DNA of 64,000 bases, from NCBI GenBank assembly GCA_036337715.1, contig JAYZDS010000006.1, positions 25,332 through 89,331 on the forward strand, in the 5' to 3' direction. The stretch is from JAURNZ01 sp036337715 (GTDB lineage: Bacteria > Pseudomonadota > Gammaproteobacteria > Comchoanobacterales > Comchoanobacteraceae). Of this stretch, positions 27,112-35,395 are shown piece by piece (within the stretch, counting starts at the first letter, position 1; each line of letters opens with the position of its first letter). The notes beneath the pieces were generated by a model, which saw only the letters and a program-made list of their open reading frames with translations, was not told the origin of the DNA and searched no databases. Made by a program: the position numbers and the translations under genes.

Positions 27112-27223
27112 AGTAAATATCCTCTTTTTTTTATTTTTATTGATATTTTTTATTGTACATCCAAAAGCTTAAGATACTATTAAACTAATTTATAGAAAAT
27201 AAAAGAATAATAGGCAAAGTGAA

Positions 27224-27688
27224 TTACTTTGAAATTTTTGTAGTAAGTAGGTTTATGATTGTTTTTTGGTTTGGCTGGGATAATGGCGAGAACCATTCAA
27301 TCAGTGAACCATCTTTGTCAAAAACAAATTTGTAAAAATTCCAACGTGGGTAGCCAATAAAAGAGACTTGGCTTCTTAACCATGTATAAAAAGGATGGGG
27401 CTGATATTTAATACCAACACATTGAGTCACAGGAAAAGTAATTTTATATCTATCGTTAAGTGTGCAGGCGAGCTGATTTGAAGAGCCAGGTTCTTGTTGA
27501 CCAAAATCATTTGAAGGTGTTGCTATGACTTGATGCCCTGATTGATGAAGGCTTTCAAGGCCATGTAACTGATCGTTAAAACCGCAAAGTGTTGCTGTAT
27601 TACATAAAAGAAAGGGTTTGCCTTTGAAATCTGACAAAGCAATTGTGTGATTGTTTAATCCTTGAAAAGTAAATGCGTGAGCAGTCAT
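27224..27688 (-). CDS. Glutathione peroxidase family protein
   Basis: 154 residues. The peroxidatic Cys lies in NTATLCGF (residue 35), in the position of NVASKCGF of the family. The supporting Gln in FGQQEPGS and Trp/Asn in PRWNFYKFVFDKDG complete the usual tetrad. The second (resolving) Cys found in thioredoxin-dependent members is not at its usual place, although Cys 90 could act. It reduces hydrogen and lipid peroxides in the cytoplasm. It is followed upstream on the same strand by the MerT/MerP-like pair, 22 bases away. Confidence 0.88.
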   Translation of the reverse strand: MTAHAFTFQGLNNHTIALSDFKGKPFLLCNTATLCGFNDQLHGLESLHQSGHQVIATPSNDFGQQEPGSSNQLACTLNDRYKITFPVTQCVGIKYQPHPFYTWLRSQVSFIGYPRWNFYKFVFDKDGSLIEWFSPLSQPNQKTIINLLTTKISK

Positions 27689-27709
27689 GCAATTATATTA
27701 CTTGTAATG

Positions 27710-28075
27710 TTAGGAAAAATAAATTAAGACGTATTTGAATATGAAGCCAATAATGAAAATCGTTAATGTTAGAAACCATACCAGTTTTGCATAACGATTT
27801 TTAACCTTACATTGTTTGATATTATTTGGGTCAACCTCGCAAAAGGTTTGTTGCCAAAAGATCATATAACCACTCATGAGTAGAATAATCAGAGTGAAGA
27901 TAAATAAGTAGATGGCGTGTTCAGATAGCCAGATAAGCCAGGGTAGGTTACTAAGTAGGGCGGCCATTACACTGCCGAGGCCAAGACTCACTAAAATCAT
28001 TGGCAAAGCACAACAAAGCAAAGTAGAAAAAGAGGTAACTAGTCCAGTAATCAATAAAAATGGTCGATATTTCAT
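27710..28075 (-). CDS. MerT-like metal transport membrane protein
   Basis: About 121 residues from ATG 28075, which has AAGG seven bases upstream; the frame extends to 28102 without a ribosome site. It has about four membrane helices. A Cys pair in the first (STLLCCALPMILVSLGLGS) and a second pair in the loop before the last helix (TFCEVDPNNIKQCKV) match MerT, the inner-membrane mercuric ion carrier. No MerA or MerR is present, so the metal is uncertain. It lies four bases after the periplasmic metal-binding gene. Confidence 0.75.
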   Translation of the reverse strand: MKYRPFLLITGLVTSFSTLLCCALPMILVSLGLGSVMAALLSNLPWLIWLSEHAIYLFIFTLIILLMSGYMIFWQQTFCEVDPNNIKQCKVKNRYAKLVWFLTLTIFIIGFIFKYVLIYFS

Positions 28076-28079
28076 GTGG

Positions 28080-28349
28080 TTACCTTGAAATGTCTTCAAC
28101 AAGAAAACCTTGATTAGTTACAATGGACTGGATTGCTTCATCAGACAGGTTTTTACCTGATTTTAAATCCAAGTGAACATATTTTGTCTTTAAATTGATG
28201 GATACAGATTCAACATTCGGGTTCTTTAAAAAAGCTTTTTCCATTGTGCTTGCGCAAAAATCGCACACCATGCCATTGACTTTAACATCAATGTTATCTG
28301 CAAACGCAACATTTAAAAATAATACAATCAACAATAATTTTTTAAACAT
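28080..28349 (-). CDS. Periplasmic heavy-metal-associated (MerP-like) protein
   Basis: 89 residues from ATG 28349 (MFKKLLLIV) with GAAGGG just upstream; longer starts lack a signal peptide at the N-terminus. A signal peptide (residues 1-18, AFA-DN) is followed by one HMA domain with the metal-binding CxxC in MVCDFCAST. It would hand a soft metal ion to the adjacent MerT-like carrier. An extended -10 box lies 22 bases upstream of this start. Confidence 0.85.
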   Translation of the reverse strand: MFKKLLLIVLFLNVAFADNIDVKVNGMVCDFCASTMEKAFLKNPNVESVSINLKTKYVHLDLKSGKNLSDEAIQSIVTNQGFLVEDISR

Positions 28350-28370
28350 ATTCATCCCTTCTATAAATTC

Positions 28371-28379
28371 ATTATAACA
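28371..28379 (-). promoter_or_regulatory. Extended -10 promoter (TGTTATAAT)
   Basis: Perfect TATAAT with the TGn extension on the minus strand, 22 bases before the MerP-like start and just downstream of the outer-membrane protein gene's stop. Suggests that the MerP/MerT-like pair can be transcribed separately. No good -35. Confidence 0.55.
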
Positions 28380-28390
28380 CACTGATGGCG

Positions 28391-29023
28391 TTAAAATCTT
28401 AAAATCCAATTAAATAATAGGCGGTTATCTGAACTATAACCAAATTCAACTAGTCTTGGTCCCTTAAATAAACGGATTAGTGGCGTTAAAATCAATTTGT
28501 CACCAGAATAAGTAGGTTGGTGCGACAGTTCTAACATTAACCAGGTGTGAAGGTCGCCATAATCACCGACATAAGGTGTGATCCCAAGCCTACCTACTTG
28601 TTGAAATTGTTTAATAATATCACCATTAGATTGATAATACTTTGCGTCATAAGAAGTGAAGAGATGCTCTGTTTCATAATCACCTGATAAATCAATCATA
28701 CCATAAACATCATGTTGATTAGATTTAGATGCGTCACCAAACGCTGTTTTCAAATAAAGATTCCCCTGTGCATTCATGAAATGCCAACGATTAATGAGTC
28801 GATTGATTTGTATGCCATTTAGGTTGATATCATCATTTCTAAAATGCTCCCATTTATATCCAATAGAATAGGTATAGTAAGGTGTATAATGAATTAATAA
28901 AGAATGTTTAACCGGTCCATTATTTTGAATGATGGTTGTGCCACCTGTATATGAAATTGGGCGAGCAAATAGGTTTTGACAGCACAGGATAGAAAAAAAT
29001 ATAAATTTAAAAAGATTAACCAT
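28391..29023 (-). CDS. Outer-membrane beta-barrel-like protein
   Basis: 210 residues with a signal peptide (1-20, LFA-RP). The mature part alternates polar and hydrophobic residues in strands and ends in Phe (LLFNWILRF), the usual C-terminal mark for BAM-dependent outer-membrane insertion. Aromatic-rich strands such as HYTPYYTYSIGYKW fit a barrel of roughly eight to ten strands. The gene starts only 13 bases after tRNA-Asn and has no ribosome site, so it may be expressed from the tRNA transcript. Its neighbours suggest a link to metal handling, but that is only context. Confidence 0.7.
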   Translation of the reverse strand: MVNLFKFIFFSILCCQNLFARPISYTGGTTIIQNNGPVKHSLLIHYTPYYTYSIGYKWEHFRNDDINLNGIQINRLINRWHFMNAQGNLYLKTAFGDASKSNQHDVYGMIDLSGDYETEHLFTSYDAKYYQSNGDIIKQFQQVGRLGITPYVGDYGDLHTWLMLELSHQPTYSGDKLILTPLIRLFKGPRLVEFGYSSDNRLLFNWILRF

Positions 29024-29036
29024 TTGATTAAAAATA

Positions 29037-29111
<75 letters not shown>

Positions 29112-29165
29112 ATAAAACTTATTTTGAACGAAGTTGTGCCATAGGTCAAGGAAAATTGATGAATC

Positions 29166-29477
29166 TTAGAAAGATACTTCATTAAATTTGGTTCTATTAT
29201 TTAAGTCAGATTGATTTTGCTGTTCATCAGCTATCCTTAAAAGATCTGAAAGTTGACTTTCATCCATGTTATGCACTTCTTCACCATAAATGTGCCAATA
29301 ACCAGCATAGTCTTGGTAGAAATAGGTAGTATTATTACCATCATTAAAGTGATACGTCATTTGAGCACAGTCAGTGGTTTTTCCTAAACAACCATATGAT
29401 CGTTTAGCGGGATCACTTTCGACTGCAAAAGCAATGCTCATTGTCATCAATAGGGAAAATGTAATTATTTTTGTCAT
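29166..29477 (-). CDS. Small secreted protein, unknown
   Basis: 103 residues with a clear signal peptide (1-17, AFA-VE). The mature protein has two Cys in CLGKTTDC that could form a disulfide and an aromatic run (FYQDYAGYWHIYG), then a polar Asp/Gln/Asn-rich end. The family is not recognised. It is probably periplasmic, transcribed away from the small gene at 29.6 kb. Confidence 0.65.
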   Translation of the reverse strand: MTKIITFSLLMTMSIAFAVESDPAKRSYGCLGKTTDCAQMTYHFNDGNNTTYFYQDYAGYWHIYGEEVHNMDESQLSDLLRIADEQQNQSDLNNRTKFNEVSF

Positions 29478-29564
29478 AACTATATTATAGTAAAAATTCA
29501 GAAATTTTTACGGTAATGTAACTAAAATCAACATGATTTATCCTAAACATTTAAGGAGGTAATC

Positions 29565-29795
29565 ATGATTATAAAAGAAATAGTAGTGATTTTTTATTTA
29601 CTCACAATGCAAGTTGTTATTCATGCGGATGGTCAAATGAAACAGGTCAGATCGCATTTAACTCAAGCGAATGACGCTTTTTGTGAAACAAGTCAATATG
29701 AAATAGAACAATGGGGTCGCTGGTTTCGCTTTTTAATCAGGAAAGACAAGCAAAGAGTGAAACATTGGCTAAAAGAAAAAATTGATCATTGTTAA
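29565..29795 (+). CDS. Small secreted or membrane-attached protein, unknown
   Basis: 76 residues. AAGGAGGT, a near-perfect ribosome site, lies five bases before the ATG. The N-terminus is hydrophobic (residues 3-20, VVIHA-DG) and looks like a signal peptide. The rest is basic and Trp-rich (QWGRWFRFLIRKDKQRVKHWL), possibly an amphipathic helix. It contains two Cys. Function unknown. Confidence 0.65.
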   Translation: MIIKEIVVIFYLLTMQVVIHADGQMKQVRSHLTQANDAFCETSQYEIEQWGRWFRFLIRKDKQRVKHWLKEKIDHC

Positions 29796-29799
29796 TGCA

Positions 29800-30993
29800 T
29801 TATCCATCGCCAAGACGATCAACAATGGCACTTTGGATTCTATCCATAGCCTCGGTAAGTTGTTTCTTTTCAATAGCAAAGTTTAAACGAATATGACCAG
29901 GTGAACCAAAAAAGCTACCTGGTACAACACCAACATGAACATCATCTAATAAAAAACGACAAAAAGCCTCGTCACTTTTGAAACCTATTTTGGGTAGTAA
30001 TGCTTTTACGCTCGGAAAGATATAAAAAGTCCCATCTGAAGGCATGGTTTGAATGCCTTCTATTTGGCCAAGACGTTGCATGACAAAATTATGGTGCTCT
30101 TGATATTGAATCACTTGTTCTTCGATGATCTGTTGGTCACATTCAAGTGCTTCGCGAGCAGCATATTGACTGATTGCACATGGACATGATGTTGTTTGAG
30201 ACTGCACAAGATGCATGGCTTCAATAATACGCTCATCTGCTGCAGCATAACCAATTCGCCAACCTGTCATAGCATGACTTTTGGAAACACTATTGATGGT
30301 AATAATCCTAGCTCTTAAATCTGGACAAACAGATAATAAGTTGTGAAAAGATTGTTCTGACCAAATCAACTTCTCGTAAACATCATCACTTATGACGTAA
30401 ATATAAGGGTATTTTTTGAGTGTTTCACCAATAGCAATCAACTCTTTTTCAGTATAAATAACGCCTGAGGGATTATTTGGATTATTAATGATAAGTAGTT
30501 TTGTTTTTGGTGTAATTGCTGCTTCAAGTTGATCTGGGGTCATCTTAAAATCATTTTCTAAATTACTTTGAATAATAACAGGGTTTCCGCTGGCCAGTCT
30601 TACCATGCTAGGGTAGGGACTCCAGTATGGGGCAGGGATGATTACTTCATCGCCGACATTGAGTAGCGCTAACAGCGCATTACTAATAGATTGTTTACTT
30701 CCTGACGATACTAAAATCTCGTTTTTTTCAAATTGAGTATTTTGATCTCTGATAAACTTATTAATGATGGCTTTTTTTAGTCTAGTTGTGCCACCAATTG
30801 GCGTGTAGCGTGTATGACCGTCATGTATGGCTTCAATACCAGCACTAGCAATATTAATAGGCGTATCAATCGATGCTTCTCCTAAGTTCATAGCTATAAC
30901 AGGACATCCCTCTTTTTTTAATTGCAATAATCTATTGGCAATTGAAAAGGTCTGAGAAGGCTCAATACTATCGAGGCGATTAGAAAGTTTCAT
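29800..30993 (-). CDS. Aspartate aminotransferase (class I/II, AspB type)
   Basis: 397 residues. PLP-binding Lys in SVSKSHAMTGWRIGY (near residue 236), NNPNNPSGVIYTEKEL and the final Arg in GHIRLNFAI, all typical of the Ib subgroup of aspartate aminotransferases. It exchanges the amino group between aspartate and 2-oxoglutarate. It is close to AspB/AspC of gamma- and alphaproteobacteria, but specificity (for example for aromatic acids) cannot be told from sequence alone. It starts 150 bases from uvrB on the opposite strand. Confidence 0.9.
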   Translation of the reverse strand: MKLSNRLDSIEPSQTFSIANRLLQLKKEGCPVIAMNLGEASIDTPINIASAGIEAIHDGHTRYTPIGGTTRLKKAIINKFIRDQNTQFEKNEILVSSGSKQSISNALLALLNVGDEVIIPAPYWSPYPSMVRLASGNPVIIQSNLENDFKMTPDQLEAAITPKTKLLIINNPNNPSGVIYTEKELIAIGETLKKYPYIYVISDDVYEKLIWSEQSFHNLLSVCPDLRARIITINSVSKSHAMTGWRIGYAAADERIIEAMHLVQSQTTSCPCAISQYAAREALECDQQIIEEQVIQYQEHHNFVMQRLGQIEGIQTMPSDGTFYIFPSVKALLPKIGFKSDEAFCRFLLDDVHVGVVPGSFFGSPGHIRLNFAIEKKQLTEAMDRIQSAIVDRLGDG

Positions 30994-31088
30994 GGGGGTA
31001 TCTCAATTTAAATTAGAAAAGTTAATGATCATTGTTAACTATAATTTAAGTCATCAATCGTTTTGAATCAAGTTTTTTAAAAATTACA

Positions 31089-31121
31089 TTATGAACATTC
31101 ATAAAAACAATCGTTTATAAT
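31089..31121 (+). promoter_or_regulatory. uvrB promoter with overlapping dyad operator
   Basis: A perfect -10 TATAAT lies at 31116-31121. Its -35 region (17-base spacing) is covered by the dyad TTATGAA-CA-TTCATAA at 31089-31104, seven-base arms about two bases. A repressor bound there would block RNA polymerase. It does not match the E. coli LexA consensus CTGT-N8-ACAG. Confidence 0.45.
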
Positions 31122-31142
31122 TACAATAATTTTGGCAAGTAT

Positions 31143-33182
31143 ATGAAAATGTGTCATAATTTAATAGTGGAGAAAAAGACTTTTAAATTAACAGCCCCTT
31201 TTAAACCAAATGGCCAACAACCACAGGTTATTCATTCTATTGTTGATAATTTATCTGCTGGTTTGAATCACCAAACTTTGCTTGGTGTGACCGGTTGTGG
31301 TAAGACGTTTATGATGGCCAATATAATTCAAGAAACGCAACGCCCTGCCATCATCTTAGCCCACAATAAAACATTGGCTGCCCAGCTATATGCAGAAATG
31401 AAGCAATTTTTTCCAGATAATGCCGTTGAGTATTTTGTTTCTTATTATGATTATTATCAGCCAGAAGCTTATGTGGTTTCCTCAGATACCTTTATTGAAA
31501 AAGACGCATCTATCAATGAACATATAGAGCAAATGCGTCTATCTGCAACAAAAGCGGTTCTTGAGAGATCTGATACTGTCATTGTTGCTACTGTGTCAGC
31601 CATTTATGGTTTAGGTGATCCAACCGCTTATTTACAAATGATTTGTCATCTTGTTGTAGGTGATCACTATGATCAACAAAAATTAATTCATCGGCTGGTT
31701 TCGATGCAATATCAAAGAAATGATATGGTTTTAACCAGGGGGCATTTTAGGGTACGTGGTGACGTCATTGATGTTTTTCCAGCAGAGCATGAAAATGATG
31801 CAATAAGAATTCATTTGTTTGATGACGAAATAGAACGATTAGAGCGTTTTGATCCATTGACTGGGGCCATTCAAAAAGCAGTCAAACGTTTTACCATTTA
31901 TCCAAAAACACATTATGTAACGCCCAAAGAACGGATTGACAATACGTTGGGTGCTATTAAAGATGAATTACAAACAAGATTGGCCGAATTTAAATCACAA
32001 GATAAGCTTCTTGAAGCACAAAGGTTAGAGCAGAGAACGCAATATGATTTAGAAATGATGCAAGAACTTGGCTATTGTAGTGGTATTGAAAATTATTCAA
32101 GGTATTTGTCAGGTAGAGAACCAGGAGAGTCGCCACCTACCTTAATGGACTACTTATCCAAAGATGCGCTTATTTTTATAGATGAGTCGCATGTGACTTT
32201 GCCTCAAGTTAAAGGCATGTATCGAGGTGACCGTGCTCGAAAAACAACATTAGTAGAATATGGGTTTCGTTTACCATCTGCAATGGATAATCGACCACTG
32301 ATGTATGAGGAGTTTTTAAAACACAAGCATCAAACTGTATTTGTTTCTGCAACGCCAGGCAAGATGGAAGATGAACTTACTGATGAAGTTACAGAGGCTG
32401 TTATTAGGCCAACTGGGTTAGTCGATCCTAAGATTGATATTAGACCTATTACTAACCAAGTTGATGATTTAATGTCTGAAATCAACCAGCGTATTGCAAA
32501 AAAACAAAGGGTTTTAGTAACAACCTTAACTAAAAGATTGGCTGAGCAGTTAACCGATTACTTTAATGAACACAACATTAAAGTATGTTACCTACATTCT
32601 GATGTTGATACAGTTGAGCGAGTAGAACTCTTAAGGGATCTTCGTTCTGGTAAGATAGATGTTTTGGTAGGTATCAATTTATTAAGAGAAGGTCTGGATT
32701 TACCTGAGGTTTCATTGGTTGCAATATTAGATGCAGATAAACAAGGTTTTTTGAGATCAAAATCTAGTCTTATACAGACCATCGGTAGAGCAGCTAGACA
32801 CATAGAGGGGCAAGCGATATTGTATGCAGATGTTGTCACACCTGCTATGCAGGCTGCGATAGATGAAACCAATCGTCGGCGTGAAACTCAGCTGGCTTAC
32901 AATGAAACGCATGGTATTACACCGAAAACGATTACTAAGGCTCATGTGGATGTTTTAGATGTTGGAGATAATGAAAAGCAAGATAAAGCTTCTATTGCTG
33001 TATTGTCAAATGACGAGGCGGATGGCTTATTGAAAATGCCACCATATGAATTAGGGCGAACCATTAAAAATCTTAAAAAAGAAATGCAGGTTTGTGCAGA
33101 GTCTCTGGAGTTTGAAAAAGCAGCTCAATTAAGAGATAGGCTACATGCCATAGAAAAGTTATTATTAGAAAATCCTAACTAA
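31143..33182 (+). CDS. uvrB: Excinuclease ABC subunit B
   Basis: 679 residues. Helicase motif I reads GVTGCGKT rather than the usual GVTGSGKT; the beta-hairpin YYDYYQPEAYV, DESHVTLPQ, the helicase motifs ending in QTIGRAARH and the C-terminal UVR motif (KKEMQVCAESLEFEKAAQLRDRL region) are all present. UvrB verifies DNA damage delivered by UvrA and recruits UvrC. The GTG eight codons in (VEKKTFKL) is an alternative start closer to the E. coli N-terminus. Its 3' end overlaps the convergent family B gene by four bases. Confidence 0.96.
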   Translation: MKMCHNLIVEKKTFKLTAPFKPNGQQPQVIHSIVDNLSAGLNHQTLLGVTGCGKTFMMANIIQETQRPAIILAHNKTLAAQLYAEMKQFFPDNAVEYFVSYYDYYQPEAYVVSSDTFIEKDASINEHIEQMRLSATKAVLERSDTVIVATVSAIYGLGDPTAYLQMICHLVVGDHYDQQKLIHRLVSMQYQRNDMVLTRGHFRVRGDVIDVFPAEHENDAIRIHLFDDEIERLERFDPLTGAIQKAVKRFTIYPKTHYVTPKERIDNTLGAIKDELQTRLAEFKSQDKLLEAQRLEQRTQYDLEMMQELGYCSGIENYSRYLSGREPGESPPTLMDYLSKDALIFIDESHVTLPQVKGMYRGDRARKTTLVEYGFRLPSAMDNRPLMYEEFLKHKHQTVFVSATPGKMEDELTDEVTEAVIRPTGLVDPKIDIRPITNQVDDLMSEINQRIAKKQRVLVTTLTKRLAEQLTDYFNEHNIKVCYLHSDVDTVERVELLRDLRSGKIDVLVGINLLREGLDLPEVSLVAILDADKQGFLRSKSSLIQTIGRAARHIEGQAILYADVVTPAMQAAIDETNRRRETQLAYNETHGITPKTITKAHVDVLDVGDNEKQDKASIAVLSNDEADGLLKMPPYELGRTIKNLKKEMQVCAESLEFEKAAQLRDRLHAIEKLLLENPN

Positions 33183-33898
33183 ATGAGCATTAATTTATTT
33201 TGATGACTATCCTCTGATGTTTTTATCTTACAAGTTGACATGTATTCAACTCGTATGTCTTCTTTGTTTACTGAAAAAAATGCATAATCGTTTATCTTAA
33301 TAATATCTTCAACGATATTAATTGCATTACTGTTAAGGTGTTTTTGTCTACTAATATACATTGTTATAATATGCTCGTGGTAATATTGAGCAAAGTTTGG
33401 TGCTAACGAAAAAATTAAATTAATTGTTAAAACAGGCGGTGTATTTAGATACATACTTGCAATGCAACAACAATTAAATAAAAAGGCATTCATATAAAAA
33501 CAAGGCCATTTTTTGTCAGGATTAAAGATGTTTGTACTACATTTATATGGTTTTAAGATGATTTTTTGGGCGCTAATAAACCCTATTAGCCCAAAAAGTT
33601 CTGTCATTGTTGATCCAATGATGGGGTAGAAAACACAGGCAGTTATGCCAAGTATTGCAATGATGTTATTTGTAGACGCTTCACTTTTTTCTGTCTCATA
33701 AAAATATTCAAGATGATTGATTATTGTGCAAAGATTAAAAAAAATAAAAAAACCATCAGCATTATCTTGAAACTTCGATATATCTCGATCAGTATAAATT
33801 CTTCTTTTGCGAAGTTTGTTGAGATAAAATAAGTAATAGCGATAAAAACGAGTTTTTTCAGTAATTAATTTACGTGCATCTGAAGAAGATCGAATCAT
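33179..33898 (-). CDS. Family B membrane protein 5 (shortest member)
   Basis: 239 residues. It lacks the long N-terminal region of the other members and is essentially the shared C-terminal module: a short helical stretch, four membrane helices (about residues 60-170) with an AQKIILKPYK loop after the second, then HEHIITMYISR and the tail DYAFFSVNKEDIRVEY. The same layout and several residues (for example GLIGFISAQKIIL versus GLIGIFTAETIIL) occur in the gene just upstream. It is the last gene of the five-gene minus-strand run. Role unknown. Confidence 0.8.
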   Translation of the reverse strand: MIRSSSDARKLITEKTRFYRYYLFYLNKLRKRRIYTDRDISKFQDNADGFFIFFNLCTIINHLEYFYETEKSEASTNNIIAILGITACVFYPIIGSTMTELFGLIGFISAQKIILKPYKCSTNIFNPDKKWPCFYMNAFLFNCCCIASMYLNTPPVLTINLIFSLAPNFAQYYHEHIITMYISRQKHLNSNAINIVEDIIKINDYAFFSVNKEDIRVEYMSTCKIKTSEDSHQNKLMLI

Positions 33899-33984
33899 AT
33901 CAATATGTTAAAAAAGTAAAATATGAGAGTCAATTTGAAACTTGTGTTGTCAGTATGATCGTTCATTTAATTAGTGAATGAAGC

Positions 33985-35367
33985 TTATTTTGAAGGACTC
34001 ATTTTAGAACTATCTTCACCAATGTTTAAAGTAATTTGATCATTGATATGAAAAATACTTGAAAGTTGATAGTTATCAATTCGTTCGAGAAAATATTTGG
34101 CATCATTCATATCAATGGGTTTGCTCTTAATATATTTAACAATGATTTTTTGGTGATAAAACTGAGCCATCAATGGCGAAATTGTGCCAATTAATCCAAG
34201 TGATAAAAATGGTGAGACGGGCACAAATATAATAGAAAGCAAACTCATGGCTACAATCAATGTATTCAAAGTAATGCATTGCCATACTTTACTAGGATTT
34301 TTTTCAAGTAAGGTTGTTTTTTTGAGAATGATGGTTTCTGCAGTAAAAATACCTATTAAACCTATGGTCGTCATAAAACTTGCACCAAAAAATAAAGGCA
34401 CTACCTGAAAAACAGTGAGTAGGTAGCTTATAAGACCTATTGCAACCAATATGAATGCATTTTGAAGACTTCCATGCTCACTATTTAAAAAAGTCTGATG
34501 GTTTCTTGTTATATTTGAAATAAGATTTTTTTGAATATCTTCATTATTCAGTTCAACGAATTTAAGGGCATCTAAAGGGTTGCAATCATGGTTAATTGCG
34601 GCCTTAGCTAAATTCCTAGCTATGTTTTCTCTTGAATGATCTTTTTTATAATGAGCGGTTTTAGATGAACCAATAAAGTAATGCAAATATCTTTTCTTTT
34701 TTAATTCATCAATTAATCTGAGATACTTGAGTTTGTCTTTGGTATCATTAATGAAATTTATAGATGTATTTTTGGAATGAATGAATATTTGTTTTGCAAA
34801 TAGAGCATCTTCTTCGTTTAAAGGTATCAAGTCACCAGAATCTTTATAGGCAGTTTTTAAAAAAATTTCTAATTTTGAAAAATAGTCAAATATATTATCA
34901 AGGTTAGCCTTTGCCAGAGGTTTAGTTTCTTTTGTCCTGAGCTTATTGTTATGTTTTGTTATATCATTATTTTTAGCAGTATCTACTGCGGATGACACTT
35001 GAGGTTTGTCTAAAGTGCGTTGTTTGGTGGTCGAATCTATACTGGCATCGTTAGTGGATAGTGGGTCAGTATTTTTTATATCGAGCTGACCGTCTGTTTC
35101 TTCTATGCCATTATTTTTAGCAATATCTGCTTCTGATGACACTTGAGGCTCGTCTATTGTAAGTCGTTCATTAGCCGAGTCTATACTTGCATCGCTAGTG
35201 TTTAGTGAGAAAGTTTGTTCTGTCTTAAACTGTTCGGCTGTTTCTTCTATAACTTTACTTTTAGCTTTATCCTCTGTGGATGAACCATTCATACGTTTAC
35301 TTTTCGATTGAGAATTTTGCTCAGGAAGTAGGTTTCCTCTGGTTCTGTAAAAATATGGATTGTTCAA
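33985..35367 (-). CDS. Family B membrane protein 4, with N-terminal 48-residue repeats
   Basis: 460 residues. Residues 1-155 are low-complexity, Ser/Thr/Asp/Lys-rich and built from about 2.6 copies of a 48-residue unit (anchors DASIDS at 59-64 and 107-112, PQVSS, AKNN). A helical region follows (155-280), then four membrane helices (about 290-405) and a cytoplasmic-like tail, YHQKIIVKYIKSK...NYQLSSIFHINDQITLNI. It has no signal peptide. The module after residue 280 is homologous to member 5. Not recognised; the disordered repeat region suggests an interaction or spacer role. Confidence 0.82.
   Translation of the reverse strand: MNNPYFYRTRGNLLPEQNSQSKSKRMNGSSTEDKAKSKVIEETAEQFKTEQTFSLNTSDASIDSANERLTIDEPQVSSEADIAKNNGIEETDGQLDIKNTDPLSTNDASIDSTTKQRTLDKPQVSSAVDTAKNNDITKHNNKLRTKETKPLAKANLDNIFDYFSKLEIFLKTAYKDSGDLIPLNEEDALFAKQIFIHSKNTSINFINDTKDKLKYLRLIDELKKKRYLHYFIGSSKTAHYKKDHSRENIARNLAKAAINHDCNPLDALKFVELNNEDIQKNLISNITRNHQTFLNSEHGSLQNAFILVAIGLISYLLTVFQVVPLFFGASFMTTIGLIGIFTAETIILKKTTLLEKNPSKVWQCITLNTLIVAMSLLSIIFVPVSPFLSLGLIGTISPLMAQFYHQKIIVKYIKSKPIDMNDAKYFLERIDNYQLSSIFHINDQITLNIGEDSSKMSPSK
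34909..35283 (-). repeat. 48-residue (144-bp) tandem repeats inside family B member 4
   Basis: Residues 29-57 (partial), 58-105 and 106-153 align with each other. Shared residues include DASIDS, PQVSS, D-x-AKNN and a final basic/polar stretch. The copies have diverged, so this is an old duplication. Confidence 0.75.
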
Positions 35368-35395
35368 AAATAACTCCGATTAAAATTTAAAACAA

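Noticed and set aside
33899..33984. Hairpin after family B member 4 as a terminator
   Set aside because: Short AT-only stem and no T-run on the minus strand.
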